DNA of 64,000 nucleotides from Tragulus kanchil (GCA_022376925.1 JAIOJX010000005.1:8274501-8338500); one strand, 5' to 3'; positions 33,255 to 46,154 are shown, counted from the stretch's first letter. The notes: generated from the sequence alone by a model not told the origin. Translations and numbers: made by a program.

Positions 33255-33838
33255 GGCCGGGAAGAGCTTCACCGTACAGGACGCTTGTGGGGGGCACAAG
33301 CGGGTAGGAGAGGCAGCTGCACACAGAACCTAGCGGCTACACGTTTACAATCAAAGGAGAAGCAGGGAGGGGGAAAAGAGCATCTTCTTCCTCATTCTTA
33401 AACAGATGCCAGACTTCCATCAATGGCTGCTCCTCCAGGTCGGACAAGGGAGCTGTCTTGTCCTCCCACGGTCAAACTGGGACTCTCATGACACGACGGA
33501 GATGAACAAAGAGGCAGTAACGTGTACTAAAATATGACAGATCCTCTGAGGTTTCCGTGTGTCACATGTTCCTGAGGTTCTGGTTTCTCGTGTGCACAGA
33601 GGAGCATGTCCGAGGAACGGCTAACTCTCTGACCTTCCCAGGCAGGATGCGGGCTCATTCCGTAACTGAGCTCGGCCTTCCTGGACACCGCTGCCGAATC
33701 AAATCCTGGCGACAGAGTTTTGGGTGAAGGAGAACAGGATGGCTTTAGTGCTTTGCCAGGCAACGGGAGCCGCCACTAGGCTTCTGCGTTGAGAAACGGT
33801 CTGTCTGGACCCTAGAGAACCTGCTGAGGGTCCTTCCA
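33255..33838. other. Single-copy upstream DNA
   Basis: Nothing recognised. Confidence 0.5.
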
Positions 33839-34254
33839 GCAGCGGGGCAGGGTGGGTCTCCGGTAGGACTGGGTGGGAGCGGGGCGTGCACTCCTGTAGC
33901 CTCGGCTCGGGTGGTCGTGGTCTCCTCGTCTCGAGGAGCTTCTCCGGTGCCTGTCGTCTGAGGCAGTCGCCCTCTAGGATCAGCTGAGCTGGTCACGCTC
34001 CGGGAATAACCGGCAGTCTGTGATTCTCGAGGCGCCCAGAACAACCTCCAGCTTCCTCACGTGTGCGGGCTGGAGTTTTCATTCACTTTCCCTCGGTTCA
34101 TATTTTAGCCAAGAGACCCCACGAAGGCTGCCCCAACCCGGCCCATCTTCCCCCACCTTTTCACAGCGTGTTTCAGGAAGAGTCGCTGTTTTCTGGAAGA
34201 GCTGTACAAAGTGCTGTTTTCACACAGCTGCCTCTGCAGACGGGCAATGAAAGG

Positions 34255-34452
34255 TTGTTTAGTCGCTCAGTCATGTCGGACTCTTTGCGACCCCATGGAC
34301 TGTAGCCGGTCAGACTCCTCTGTCCATGGGGTTTCCCAGGCAAGAAGACTGGAGTGGTTGCCGTGTCCTTCTCCGGGGGGTCGTCCAGACCCAGGGACTG
34401 AACCCAGTCTCCTGCACTGTGGGCAGATTCTTTACCATCTGAGCCACCAGAG
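34255..34452 (-). mobile_element. Bov-tA SINE
   Basis: Minus: AGTCGCTCAGTCATGTCGGA through GCCACCAGAGAG. The copy at 35,322-35,519 differs at CGTGTCC/CGTTTCC and GGGTCGTCC/GGATCTTCC. Confidence 0.9.
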
Positions 34453-34839
34453 AGAGGGTGGTGTTCACTAAAAGGACTTGTTGACTCATGATCCCCAAAT
34501 TACTTCTGATTTGGTTCCTCACTGACATATTTCTTAATCTCATAGAGTTACGAGTCACCCAGGGTCGGGTGGGGCTCTCAGCAGATGAGAAGTGCTTCCT
34601 CCAGATGTCTCTTCACCGCAGGATGTGTGAAGTCCCACGCTAGGAAGACTTCATAAGGTCTGGCTGACCCTCTCACTCAGTCAAGTTTATAAGTGTCTCA
34701 CTGTTACTGTCCTTTTCAAAGTCTACCCTCTCCTTCCCACGGCCCTCTGCCATCCATCTCAGACTCTTTGAGGGGGCTTTTCATTTTCTCAAGGGTGAAG
34801 TGCTCACCTTGAGGGTCTTAGGCCCCTCTGTGCGTGCAT

Positions 34840-34912
34840 GCTCAGTCGTGTCTGACTCTGTGTGACCCCATGCACTCTAGCCCTCCAGGCTCCTCGGTCC
34901 ATGGAATTCTCC
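34840..34912 (-). mobile_element. Bov-tA SINE 3' part, cut by duplication join
   Basis: Begins TCAGTCGTGTCTGACTCTGT and stops at GGAATTCTCCAG. Complete version at 35,907-36,112. Confidence 0.85.
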
Positions 34913-35321
34913 AGCAGCGGCAGGGTGGCCTAGGACTGGGTGGGAGCGGGGCGTGCACTCCTGTAGCCTCGGCTCGGGTGGTCGTGGTCTCCTCGTCTCG
35001 AGGAGCTTCTCCGGTGCCTGTCGTCTGAGGCAGTCGCCCTCTAGGATCAGCTGAGCTGGTCACGCTCCGGGAATAACCGGCAGTCTGTGATTCTCGAGGC
35101 GCCCAGAACAACCTCCAGCTTCCTCACGTGTGCGGGCTGGAGTTTTCATTCACTTTCCCTCGGTTCATATTTTAGCCAAGAGACCCCACGAAGGCTGCCC
35201 CAACCCGGCCCATCTTCCCCCACCTTTTCACAGCGTGTTTCAGGAAGAGTCGCTGTTTTCTGGAAGAGCTGTACAAAGTGCTGTTTTCACACAGCTGCCT
35301 CTGCAGACGGGCAATGAAAGG

Positions 35322-35519
35322 TTGTTTAGTCGCTCAGTCATGTCGGACTCTTTGCGACCCCATGGACTGTAGCCGGTCAGACTCCTCTGTCCATGGGGTT
35401 TCCCAGGCAAGAAGACTGGAGTGGTTGCCGTTTCCTTCTCCGGGGGATCTTCCAGACCCAGGGACTGAACCCAGTCTCCTGCACTGTGGGCAGATTCTTT
35501 ACCATCTGAGCCACCAGAG
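35322..35519 (-). mobile_element. Bov-tA SINE, copy in block J2
   Basis: Duplicate of 34,255-34,452. Its bases agree better with the general Bov-tA sequence than copy 1. Confidence 0.9.
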
Positions 35520-35906
35520 AGAGGGTGGTGTTCACTAAAAGGACTTGTTGACTCATGATCCCCAAATTACTTCTGATTTGGTTCCTCACTGACATATTTC
35601 TTAATCTCATAGAGTTACGAGTCACCCAGGGTCGGGTGGGGCTCTCAGCAGATGAGAAGTGCTTCCTCCAGATGTCTCTTCACCGCAGGATGTGTGAAGT
35701 CCCACGCTAGGAAGACTTCATAAGGTCTGGCTGACCCTCTCACTCAGTCAAGTTTATAAGTGTCTCACTGTTACTGTCCTTTTCAAAGTCTACCCTCTCC
35801 TTCCCACGGCCCTCTGCCATCCATCTCAGACTCTTTGAGGGGGCTTTTCATTTTCTCAAGGGTGAAGTGCTCACCTTGAGGGTCTTAGGCCCCTCTGTGC
35901 GTGCAT

Positions 35907-36112
35907 GCTCAGTCGTGTCTGACTCTGTGTGACCCCATGCACTCTAGCCCTCCAGGCTCCTCGGTCCATGGAATTCTCCAGGCAAGAATACCCGCGTGGG
36001 TTGCCATTTCCTCCTCCAGAGGATCTTTCTAGCCCAAGGACTGAATTTGTGTCCACTGTCTCTCCTGCATTGGTGGGCGAGTTCTTCACCATTGATACAC
36101 CTAGGAAGCCCT
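35907..36112 (-). mobile_element. Bov-tA SINE
   Basis: Minus, near full length, ending CACCTAGGAAGCCC. Confidence 0.88.
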
Positions 36113-36114
36113 AG

Positions 36115-36890
36115 GCCCCTCTGAGTCCTTGATAAATCTTCCAAGAATACATGGAACCACAGTATCACTGACGTGCTACAAAGAGTCTTGTCAATGGGTG
36201 ATTGGTGGCAATACCTGGCCTTGATTTTTCAAAAACTTGTGCAACTGCACTGTTTTTCTACCTACAGAGTACTGCTATGGTAACTTCAGAATACTAAATT
36301 ACTACTTTTCCTCCGGCAAAGAACAACAACAACAATAAAAGTAACAGACTAAAGTATATGTTAGGTAAGTCCATTCACCTCCAGTGAAACATGACAAATA
36401 TTTGTGAGGCTCCATCTGAGCATTTAGTCTTTTCTTGAAGGTTTTGGGGCAGTTAACTCAGTGGTGAGATGATAAGCAAAGTTAGAAACCCATAGTAAAG
36501 ATTTAGGTTTACTGATCATTATAAATGTGCAAAGGCTTAGATTTCTACCATGTGTATGTATCCAGCTGGGCAAAGGAATGAGGCTCAGTGGAGCAGGAGG
36601 AGGTTTTCACAGTCAGACGAGGCAGGCTCCTGGCGAGGGCTCCCTCCTCTTCTCCCCAGCCCTAAGGTGTTCCATTCACGCATGCTTTAGTTTGTCCAAA
36701 TAAACAATTTGTTACATGAAACTGTCATGGAAATCTCTTCTGCTGGTAGAGACTTGGGCTGCGGGTTCTTACGTAGGTCACGGTGATCTGCCAAGACCAA
36801 TTACACAGCAGTGCTGGGAGGGGACGGAGGATGGCCTCTGCTGTTTCAGAAATCAGGATCCAACACAGAGGTTCGTGTGTATTCAATCGT
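36115..36890. other. Unique DNA (most duplicated at 37,303-37,976)
   Basis: A/T-rich, SINE-free. Nothing recognised. Confidence 0.5.
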
Positions 36891-36892
36891 TG

Positions 36893-37084
36893 TTTAGTCG
36901 TTCAGTCGGGTTGGACTCCCTTATGACCCCGTGGACTGTCGCCCTCCAGGCTCTGTTCATGCGATTCTCCAGGCAAGAGTACTGGAGTGGACTGCCATTT
37001 CTTTCTGCAGGGGATCATCTGGACCCAGGGATCAAACCTGCATTGGCAGGTGGATTCTTTACCGAAGAGCCACCAGGGAAACCC
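36893..37084 (-). mobile_element. Bov-tA SINE
   Basis: Minus: TTTAGTCGTTCAGTCGGGTT through AGAGCCACCAGGGAAACCC. Duplicate at 37,979-38,170. Confidence 0.88.
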
Positions 37085-37978
37085 AAGAAGTGACAAAGGC
37101 ACCATGCGTCCTCCTGGGTAACTTTTGTTCTGCCTTTGTATGTTGTCAAATCTGAGAAGACCTCCCGGCTGTTCCTCACATCCACAGCATCACCGTCTCT
37201 GTGCCCGAATGTGAGAGCACGGGTGCTCTGTGCGGGAGCTTTGCCAGCCCCTTCTCACGCTTCAGCGTTGCTCTGGTCAAGGTCGAGACGGCACGGGCTT
37301 GCAGCCTTGATTTTTCAAAAACTTGTGCAACTGCACTGTTTTTCTACCTACAGAGTACTGCTATGGTAACTTCAGAATACTAAATTACTACTTTTCCTCC
37401 GGCAAAGAACAACAACAACAATAAAAGTAACAGACTAAAGTATATGTTAGGTAAGTCCATTCACCTCCAGTGAAACATGACAAATATTTGTGAGGCTCCA
37501 TCTGAGCATTTAGTCTTTTCTTGAAGGTTTTGGGGCAGTTAACTCAGTGGTGAGATGATAAGCAAAGTTAGAAACCCATAGTAAAGATTTAGGTTTACTG
37601 ATCATTATAAATGTGCAAAGGCTTAGATTTCTACCATGTGTATGTATCCAGCTGGGCAAAGGAATGAGGCTCAGTGGAGCAGGAGGAGGTTTTCACAGTC
37701 AGACGAGGCAGGCTCCTGGCGAGGGCTCCCTCCTCTTCTCCCCAGCCCTAAGGTGTTCCATTCACGCATGCTTTAGTTTGTCCAAATAAACAATTTGTTA
37801 CATGAAACTGTCATGGAAATCTCTTCTGCTGGTAGAGACTTGGGCTGCGGGTTCTTACGTGAGGTCACGGTGATCTGCCAAGACCAATTACACAGCAGTG
37901 CTGGGAGGGACGGAGGATGGCCTCTGCTGTTTCAGAAATCAGGATCCAACACAGAGGTTCGTGTGTATTCAATCGTTG

Positions 37979-38170
37979 TTTAGTCGTTCAGTCGGGTTGG
38001 ACTCCCTTATGACCCCGTGGACTGTCGCCCTCCAGGCTCTGTTCATGCGATTCTCCAGGCAAGAGTACTGGAGTGGACTGCCATTTCTTTCTGCAGGGGA
38101 TCATCTGGACCCAGGGATCAAACCTGCATTGGCAGGTGGATTCTTTACCGAAGAGCCACCAGGGAAACCC
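37979..38170 (-). mobile_element. Bov-tA SINE, copy in block K2
   Basis: Duplicate of 36,893-37,084. Confidence 0.88.
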
Positions 38171-38609
38171 AAGAAGTGACAAAGGCACCATGCGTCCTCC
38201 TGGGTAACTTTTGTTCTGCCTTTGTATGTTGTCAAATCTGAGAAGACCTCCCGGCTGTTCCTCACATCCACAGCATCACCGTCTCTGTGCCCGAATGTGA
38301 GAGCACGGGGTGCTCTGTGTGCGGGAGCTTTGCCAGCCCCTTCTCACGCTTCACGCGTTGCTCTGGTCAAGGTCGGACGGACAGAGCTCGGTGGACTGCC
38401 TGCCCTCCCTTCTCAGGTGGGGCTGGTGCTCTGCTTCCAGTCCACTCCCGAGCTTTACCATTCTCCAGACACCCAGGCGACTCAAAGTCAGCCTCCCCAT
38501 CGGGTCCCCCGCCTGACTCCGGGGTGAAGGTGGGTGGAAAAGAATGGAGCGGCGGGGGAGGTGAGGGGGATGGGGCAGTGTTTCAAACACCAAATAGTCT
38601 CTCTCTCTC

Positions 38610-38871
38610 TCTTTTTTTTTTTGGCCACTTCTATTATCTTTCATTCATTTATCTTTGTTCTTTGGCCCGTGTGGGCCTCCCATCACAGTGGCCTCTCTCG
38701 CTGCAGAGCACCGGCTCTGGGCGCATGTGCTCCAGAGCTCCGGCTCGGCAGTTGGGCACATGGGTCCAGCCGCTCCACGGCACGTGGGATCCTCCCAGGC
38801 CAGGGATCAAACCGGCGCCCCTTGTACTGCCCGGTGGTGTCCTTACCCACTGGACCACCAGGGGAAGCCCC
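38610..38871 (-). mobile_element. CHR-type SINE, near full length
   Basis: Minus, T-run at 38,611-38,621, head at 38,871. AGTCTCT on both sides is a possible target-site duplication. CpG-rich. Confidence 0.88.
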
Positions 38872-38885
38872 AGTCTCTTAACTGG

Positions 38886-39003
38886 AATGGCATGCTCAGT
38901 TGCTAAGTCCTGTCCAACTCTGGGGTTCTTCCCAACCCAAGAATCAAACCTGTGTCTCCTGCACTGGCAGGTGGATTCTCTGTCACTGAGCCAAATGGGA
39001 AGT
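38886..39003 (-). mobile_element. Bov-tA SINE with internal deletion
   Basis: CATGCTCAGTTGCTAAGTCC is followed directly by TTCTTCCCAACCCAAGAATC, so the middle third is missing. Confidence 0.8.
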
Positions 39004-39004
39004 T

Positions 39005-40315
39005 TTTCTTCACTGGTGGCAGAGGATAAATCATTTCTTTAGGATTTAGAGATGCATTTATCTGCCCCCGTCCTCCCTTACCCGGGTCCTGAAAAGAACC
39101 TGTTGGCCCAGTGTTTCAAGAACCCGTGCCTCCTGCCCCTCACTACCCTCCTCAGCTGAGGCCAGTGAATGTCTAACAGGCCCTGCCGCCCGGCGGGCAT
39201 CTGGCCCGTCTGAGCAGCCCTCCGTGGCCGCCAGCTGGTGCTGACTGACAGCGGATCGAAGGAATCCTAGCAATGCAGGGCCCAGGTCGGCGGGGCAGAG
39301 CAGGCGGGGGAGGAATGCAGCGTGGGGACACAGCACACCCGGCTCTGTTGGATCCAAGCTTTTGATTCATTTTCGAGAGCAAACAAAGTGCTCCAGCGAT
39401 CAGCGATCTTTTATTTTGTCTGCTGGAGGAATGCCTCTCCAGCGTGGGCTGGAGACGGGGCGGCGGAGGAGACACCAGCATCCACCCTGGGCGGGCTGGG
39501 AGAGTGCGGACTGCGCATTCCTTCCTGCCCACCGACGCTGGGAACGCGCAGCCACTCTCCTCTCTGTAAGGAACGCCAAGGGGAGCCCAGCGAACAGGCA
39601 GACGCAAGACCTAGAGGTTCACTCACAGCCCTGAGATTGACAAACGCTAGGTGTGTGTTCCCTTAATTTGCTTAAGTCCGGCACCCTGTGGTTTAGACCA
39701 GAAGATGTGAAGAGGGAGGGAAGTTTGGGAGGGTTTTCGTGAACTCTGAGTCTCAGGATTCAGGCTCTGATCAGCCTGTGGAGCTTCTAATCTTCAGAAG
39801 GGTGGAGGGCCGGGGGAAGCAGCAAGGCCATGGCCCTCTTGTCTGTAGAAGGTGGAGGCCATGCGCTCCCCACCTTTAGACTTTCCCACCTCAAGAGCCA
39901 ACCCCTATGCAGTCAGGTCACCAGGAAATAAGATCTGCCCTCCTTACCTGACAGCCCTGGGCCTCTGCTCCTCCCTGCTCAAGGCCGCCCCAGGACTCAG
40001 CCCCCACCTCTCCCGGCTCCCACTCCCAGGCCTGGTCTTTTGAATCCCCTTCTCTACAAGGACCTCCACGCCTTCCTCAGCCTGAACACAGATCCACGGT
40101 TCCTTGCTCACCAGACAGTGGGCCTCCCAGCCCCGGCCACCTCCTCTGACCTCTGCCTCCACCATCCGCCTCCATCTGGGCTGGCGCATCCATGTACAAG
40201 CTCTCCACTGTAAGGCCTCAGCTCTTTCTGCTCTCAGGCCACCAGGCGACACTCAGAAATACATTACTAGAAAGATGGGATGAAAAAGACTTAAGAGATG
40301 CAAGCTGAGTTTGTT
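39005..40315. other. Single-copy upstream DNA, GC-rich
   Basis: C/G-rich with scattered CpG around 39,180-39,560. Overlapping frames of up to 144 codons on both strands look like GC-driven open frames, not a gene. Confidence 0.45.
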
Positions 40316-40317
40316 GT

Positions 40318-40737
40318 TATTATGTTGTTGTTGTTGTTCAGTCACTAGATCATGTCCGCCTCTTTGCGACCTCACAGACTGCAGCATGCCAGGCTTTCCT
40401 GCTCCTCACCATTTCCCGGAGTTTGCCCAAGTTCATGTCCATTGAGTCGGTGATGCTATCCAATCATCTTTTTCTCTGCTGCCCTCTTCTCCTTTTGCCT
40501 TTAATCTTTCCCAGCATCAGGGTCTTTTCCAGTGAGTCGTCTGTTTGCATCAGGTGGCCAAAGTACTGGACCTTCAGCTGCAGGATCAGTTCTTCCAATG
40601 CATATTCAGGGGTGATTTCCTTTTGGATTGACTGGCTTGATCTCCTGGCTGTCCAAGGGACTCTCAAGAGTCTTCTCCAGCACCACAGTTTGAAGGCAAC
40701 AATTCATCGGTGTTCAGCCTTCTTTATGGTCCCTTAT
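40318..40737 (-). mobile_element. BovB (RTE) LINE 3' fragment with (TTG)n end
   Basis: Minus-oriented. The reversed frame at 40,464-40,667 encodes MRVPWTARRSSQSIQKEITP and KTLMLGKIKGKRRRGQQRKR, the BovB ORF2 C-terminus. It ends in a GTTGTTGTT tail at 40,318-40,336. Partial duplicate at 41,489-41,800. Confidence 0.88.
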
Positions 40738-41465
40738 TATTTCGAATGACTCCTAATTGCTGTCAGATTAGTAAGCAGCTACTTCTAACTGTTCTATTTT
40801 TATTCCTGAAGCCACCATTGTCCCAGGTGCCCAGAACCAAAAGCTCACATTGATCTTTTGTTACTTTTCCCTCCTCTTCCCATATCTAATCAGCTATGTC
40901 AACAGGACATAGGATTTAGGATGGCCTCAGTCTGTGGGTTGCACTCAATCCCCAGCTTGGCCTTGAGCTACCAGATACCTTGTGATATTGTGTGTGAATG
41001 AGGAGAGAGAGAAATGACAGAAAGGAGTGTTTTTTCCTTTGTCTTCTAAGAAATGGGAAATAAAATGGAGACTTACGTATTAGGAAAATTCCAGCTGGGA
41101 ATCTGGTCACTCAAATGAGAAGCAGATCTACCCTTTTCTTTCCAATTCAGTGATGGAGATACACAGATTGAACAAAGAAAGGAAAGGCCAAGCAGAGCTT
41201 TACCATTAAGTGTGGGTAGTGGTATCTTGTCTACCTGGAGATCCATGTAAATGTTTATATTACACCTCCTTTGCCTATTAATGTGTACTTGTTAATCAGG
41301 GCTGAGGTCTCATTCGTCCATCCACCAGGACTTAACTAATTGTCCAACAGAATGCCAGGCACAGTGTAAATTACAGAGATGTATAAACATGCACACGCTG
41401 CCCTCACTTCTTAAATAACTATTATGATAGCAGCCAAGGGACTTCATGAAGATAGGCTTGTGTAG
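40738..41465. other. Unique DNA (duplicated at 41,801-42,525)
   Basis: Nothing recognised. Confidence 0.5.
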
Positions 41466-41488
41466 AAAAAAAATACCACCGTGAAGTT

Positions 41489-41800
41489 CCCAAGTTCATG
41501 TCCATTGAGTCGGTGATGCTATCCAATCATCTTTTTCTCTGCTGCCCTCTTCTCCTTTTGCCTTTAATCTTTCCCAGCATCAGGGTCTTTTCCAGTGAGT
41601 CGTCTGTTTGCATCAGGTGGCCAAAGTACTGGACCTTCAGCTGCAGGATCAGTTCTTCCAATGCATATTCAGGGGTGATTTCCTTTTGGATTGACTGGCT
41701 TGATCTCCTGGCTGTCCAAGGGACTCTCAAGAGTCTTCTCCAGCACCACAGTTTGAAGGCAACAATTCATCGGTGTTCAGCCTTCTTTATGGTCCCTTAT
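41489..41800 (-). mobile_element. BovB LINE fragment, truncated copy in block L2
   Basis: Duplicate of 40,426-40,737. Its end is set by the duplication join. Confidence 0.88.
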
Positions 41801-42465
41801 TATTTCGAATGACTCCTAATTGCTGTCAGATTAGTAAGCAGCTACTTCTAACTGTTCTATTTTTATTCCTGAAGCCACCATTGTCCCAGGTGCCCAGAAC
41901 CAAAAGCTCACATTGATCTTTTGTTACTTTTCCCTCCTCTTCCCATATCTAATCAGCTATGTCAACAGGACATAGGATTTAGGATGGCCTCAGTCTGTGG
42001 GTTGCACTCAATCCCCAGCTTGGCCTTGAGCTACCAGATACCTTGTGATATTGTGTGTGAATGAGGAGAGAGAGAAATGACAGAAAGGAGTGTTTTTTCC
42101 CTTGGCTTCTAAGAAGGGGGAAATAAAATGGAGACTTACGTATTAGGAAAATTCCAGCTGGGAATCTGGTCACTCAAATGAGAAGCAGATCTACCCTTTT
42201 CTTTCCAATTCAGTGATGGAGATACACAGATTGAACAAAGAAAGGAAAGGCCAAGCAGAGCTTTACCATTAAGTGTGGGTAGTGGTATCTTGTCTACCTG
42301 GAGATCCATGTAAATGTTTATATTACACCTCCTTTGCCTATTAATGTGTACTTGTTAATCAGGGCTGAGGTCTCATTCGTCCATCCACCAGGACTTAACT
42401 AATTGTCCAACAGAATGCCAGGCACAGTGTAAATTACAGAGATGTATAAACATGCACACGCTGCC

Positions 42466-44741
42466 CTCACTTCTTAAATAACTATTATGATAGCAGCCAA
42501 GGGGACTTCATGAAGATAGGCTTGTGTAGAAAAAAAAAAATCACACCGTGAAGTTATGTAAGTTTCTATTTTAAAATCATCTGGTTCTAATTTACTAAAT
42601 TTAATGCTTTAGAGTTAATGCCAAAGTGCGACATCTGATTTATGGAAATACTCAGCACGTTTTTCCATTGCTCTCTTGTACAAGGTATTTACCACCCTTT
42701 TGTTATGGTGAGAAAGATTATGGACCTTAAAAAAAGCCCTCTTTACGAGCTTGCTGATATTTTATTATAAAATACCACAAGACAGAGTAAGAAGTCTAGT
42801 AAACAATAATGCTCACTTAGGAGCATTCCACACGGTGAATATGTATATTTAACAGAGAGGTCTATCTGGAAAATGGATGCTTAAAAACTTTCATTTTATG
42901 CAAAACCACTTTTTTTCACAGCCAAGTACTGAGGGATGGAGAAGAGAGATTTAAATAGCAGTCTTATTATGCTACGTTGCTAGTAAAATGATAACAATGT
43001 TAATACCAAAGGGTGAAAGGATGCCAGAGATGCAGACCGCTATTGCCCCCAGAAGGGGGAACCTGCAAAGTCTCCCAGTGAAGTGGAATATGAGAATATG
43101 GACATCTGTACCTCTGTATGGCTTTCCAGGCCCTGGGCTCGACCAGCCTACCTGGCACCGTAGTTTGGCGACTACCCTCTGGCATTTTACAGAAAAATCA
43201 AGGCCTCGGGCCAACCTCTTCACTGAAACCTTCCAGACGTGCTGTGGTTTAGCCAACACAGTCCGCCCTGAAATTTCAAAGTGGTGTTGAAGCCCAGGCA
43301 TACTCATTTTGCTCCTGCTCTACCCCGGTTTTGCTCAGCTTATAGAACATGAGAGGTTTTTTACTTCACACCCACATAAAATACGATGGCGGCCTAGGAA
43401 TTCCCCGCGCCTTGCAGCACAGTGCGTCTTTCAAACAAAGAAACCTCATTTTCCTCAGAGCTTAAATAGCTCTTAACAACACACAATTGCAAAGACCGGG
43501 CTGGTCAACACATTTTTTACTTCAGCATGTTTTTATTTCACCCTCCTGGCGGGTGAGAGGACCCAGGATACAGGAGCTTGAAGGCGTGGGAGAGGGATGA
43601 CCCCACTTCTTAAATAACTATTATGATAGCAGCCAAGGGGAATTTATAAAGATAGGCTTGTTTAGAAAAAAAAAAATCACACCGTGAAGTTATGTAAGTT
43701 TCTATTTTAAAATCATCTGGTTCTAATTTACTAAATTTAATGCTTTAGAGTTAATGCCAAAGTGCGACATCTGATTTATGGAAATACTCAGCACGTTTTT
43801 CCATTGCTCTCTTGTACAAGGTATTTACCACCCTTTTGTTATGGTGAGAAAGATTATGGACCTTAAAAAGCCCTCTTTACGAGCTTGCTGATATTTTATT
43901 ATAAAATACCACAAGACAGAGTAAGAAGTCTAGTAAACAATAATGCTCACTTAGGAGCATTCCACACGGTGAATATGTATATTTAACAGAGAGGTCTATC
44001 TGGAAAATGGATGCTTAAAAACTTTCATTTTATGCAAAACCACTTTTTTTCACAGCCAAGTACTGAGGGATGGAGAAGAGAGATTTAAATAGCAGTCTTA
44101 TTATGCTACGTTGCTAGTAAAATGATAACAATGTTAATACCAAAGGGTGAAAGGATGCCAGAGATGCAGACCGCTATTGCCCCCAGAAGGGGGAACCTGC
44201 AAAGTCTCCCAGTGAAGTGGAATATGAGAATATGGACATCTGTACCTCTGTATGGCTTTCCAGGCCCTGGGCTCGACCAGCCTACCTGGCACCGTAGTTT
44301 GGCGACTACCCTCTGGCATTTTACAGAAAAATCAAGGCCTCGGGCCAACCTCTTCACTGAAACCTTCCAGACGTGCTGTGGTTTAGCCAACACAGTCCGC
44401 CCTGAAATTTCAAAGTGGTGTTGAAGCCCAGGCATACTCATTTTGCTCCTGCTCTACCCCGGTTTTGCTCAGCTTATAGAACATGAGAGGTTTTTTACTT
44501 CACACCCACATAAAATACGATGGCGGCCTAGGAATTCCCCCGGCGCCTTGCAGCACAGTGCGTCTTTCAAACAAAGAAACCTCATTTTCCTCAGAGCTTA
44601 AATAGCTCTTAACAACACACAATTGCAAAGACCGGGCTGGTCAACACATTTTTTACTTCAGCATGTTTTTATTTCACCCTCCTGGCGGGTGAGAGGACCC
44701 AGGATACAGGAGCTTGAAGGCGTGGGAGAGGGATGACCCCC
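42466..44741 (+). repeat. Tandem duplication M (offset about 1,134)
   Basis: Copy 1 is 42,466-about 43,603 and copy 2 is 43,604-44,741. It overlaps the end of L, so a segment appears at 41,406, 42,468 and 43,606. Confidence 0.95.
42548..43603. other. Unique DNA of block M (duplicated at 43,685-44,741)
   Basis: No SINE in about 1 kb. Frames of 100 (plus) and 111 (minus) codons overlap near 42,972-43,307, are unchanged in both copies, and match no family I know. Confidence 0.5.
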
Positions 44742-45300
44742 TGTCCGGCTCCAGGCCCCGGATGACCATGTCCTGCCTCCTCCATGTCAAGACGAGGCCA
44801 GGCGATCCTCAGAGTGGACCTGTCTGCTCTGCCCTGTTCTGCCAGGATCTGCTTTCCTAACTCCTCTGCCCTGGAGACCAGTCTTCCTGCCTCCCCTTGA
44901 AAACATGGTAATGAGAAATGAAACTGAAAAGGCAACGACAACCTAGTAAGGACACCACCACGGTCTCTTACTTAAGTCTTTGGAATGTCTCTTGTTTCAT
45001 CTCTTCAGGTTCATCCACTCCTCCCTCCTCCTCAGCTCAAGTCTCACCCTCTCCCTGAAATGCCCTCCAGTTTCTGTGTTGTTCACAGTTGTGAACAACA
45101 CAGTCGTGTCCCGTCGCTATGGACGAGTCCTTTCTGTGACTCTGTGCTGTGCTCGCCTCCGGGCCTCCTCCTCCTCTCACACTGGTGTCCTGGCGCCATC
45201 GTGCATGACTTGTGAATCTCTAACTGTGCCTTCTGCGTGGGGGCGCCTCTCCTTTGCACCACGGCTGATCCCGGAAGCAGGCAATCCCCTATCTGACCCA
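44742..45300. other. Single-copy DNA, possible L2-like stretch at 44,990-45,220
   Basis: CAGCTCAAGTCTCACCCTCT and CCCTGAAATGCCCTCCAG weakly recall an L2 3' end. Confidence 0.3.
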
Positions 45301-45304
45301 GGCA

Positions 45305-45555
45305 ATTTATTAAGACACAATTCACATACATGCAGGTCACCATTTTAGAGCGGGCTCTTCGTTTTGGTCTATTCGCAGAACTGTACCACCTCCATCCCTC
45401 TCTCACTCCAGAACATTCCCGTCACCCAGAAAGAAGCCCCAGGCCCCTGAGAAGCCCTCTCCATCCCTCCCCCGACCCCGACAACCATAACCACCATTCC
45501 AGAGTGTTTCTAGCAATAGCCATTTGTAACTGGCTTCATGCATTCTAAAAAGATG
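45305..45555 (+). mobile_element. Old LINE-1 3'-UTR-like fragment
   Basis: AAGACACAATTCACATACAT, TCCAGAACATTCCCGTCACC, CAGAAAGAAGCCCCAGGC and GACAACCATAACCACCATTC follow the order of an old L1 3' region. Confidence 0.5.
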
Positions 45556-45779
45556 GGGTCAGCTGTATGAACACATTGAGTACTTGTGAGAGAATGTAAA
45601 ATGGTAACAACCAATAAATACTAATTCGATATAGAAAGGAAAAGCAAGAGTTGGGGACTGTTGGGGAGTGAAGTCTTTAGAGAGAGAGAAGTAAGTTCTC
45701 CCAAAGTCAGGGAGACTGATCTGTTTGCATTTACCACACAGACATCTTATCACGTGCCAGATGCAGCTAATATGCATGT

Positions 45780-45893
45780 GTGTTCTCAGTTGTTCAGTCA
45801 TGTCCAATACTTTGTGACTCCATGGACTTGTAGGCCTCAGGCTCCCCTGTCCACGGGATTTTTCTGGCGAGAATACTGACGTGTGGTGCCATC
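45780..45893 (-). mobile_element. Bov-tA SINE, partial
   Basis: TCAGTTGTTCAGTCATGTCC through GGCGAGAATACTGACGTGTG. Confidence 0.8.
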
Positions 45894-45894
45894 T

Positions 45895-46040
45895 TGGTGC
45901 ATCATCTAATCTTCATAACAATCAATCAGAGAGGGGCGAGGCGTCCCATACCAGAGAGGATGAGTCAGATCCTCAGAGCGTGAATGCCTTGCTCAGGGCC
46001 ACACAGCCAGGGTTTCGTCAAGACTCACCAGGTTTCAGAT
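45895..46040 (-). mobile_element. MIR SINE fragment
   Basis: CATCTAATCTTCATAACAAT, then TGCCTTGCTCAGGGCCACAC and AGCCAGGGTTTCG follow the reverse MIR core. Confidence 0.6.
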
Positions 46041-46154
46041 CTCATGGACAGGGCTGAGGACAAAGTGCTCGGTACCTAGAATGGCGTTCATTCACTTTTT
46101 TCACTGAATCATCCAGCAAATCAGTCAGTCAGTCACACAACAAACATTTATTGA

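Larger units (their letters stand above)
33839..35979 (+). repeat. Tandem duplication J (offset about 1,067)
   Basis: Copy 1 is 33,839-34,912 and copy 2 is about 34,914-35,979. The join lies in a Bov-tA SINE, and the first 30 bases of copy 2 are damaged (GCAGCGGCAGGGTGGCCTAGG against GCAGCGGGGCAGGGTGGG). Confidence 0.95.
36217..38380 (+). repeat. Tandem duplication K (offset about 1,086)
   Basis: Copy 1 is 36,217-about 37,300 and copy 2 is 37,303-about 38,380. The end of copy 1 lacks bases found in copy 2 (CACGGGTGCTCTGTGCGGG against CACGGGGTGCTCTGTGTGCG). Confidence 0.95.
40426..42547 (+). repeat. Tandem duplication L (offset about 1,063)
   Basis: Copy 1 is 40,426-41,487 and copy 2 is 41,489-about 42,547. 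The join lies within a BovB-derived sequence on the right side and after an A-run on the left. Confidence 0.95.

Noticed and set aside
38287..39042. 251-codon plus-strand frame, the longest in the window
   Set aside because: It reads through a CHR SINE and a deleted Bov-tA and has a duplication join at its start.
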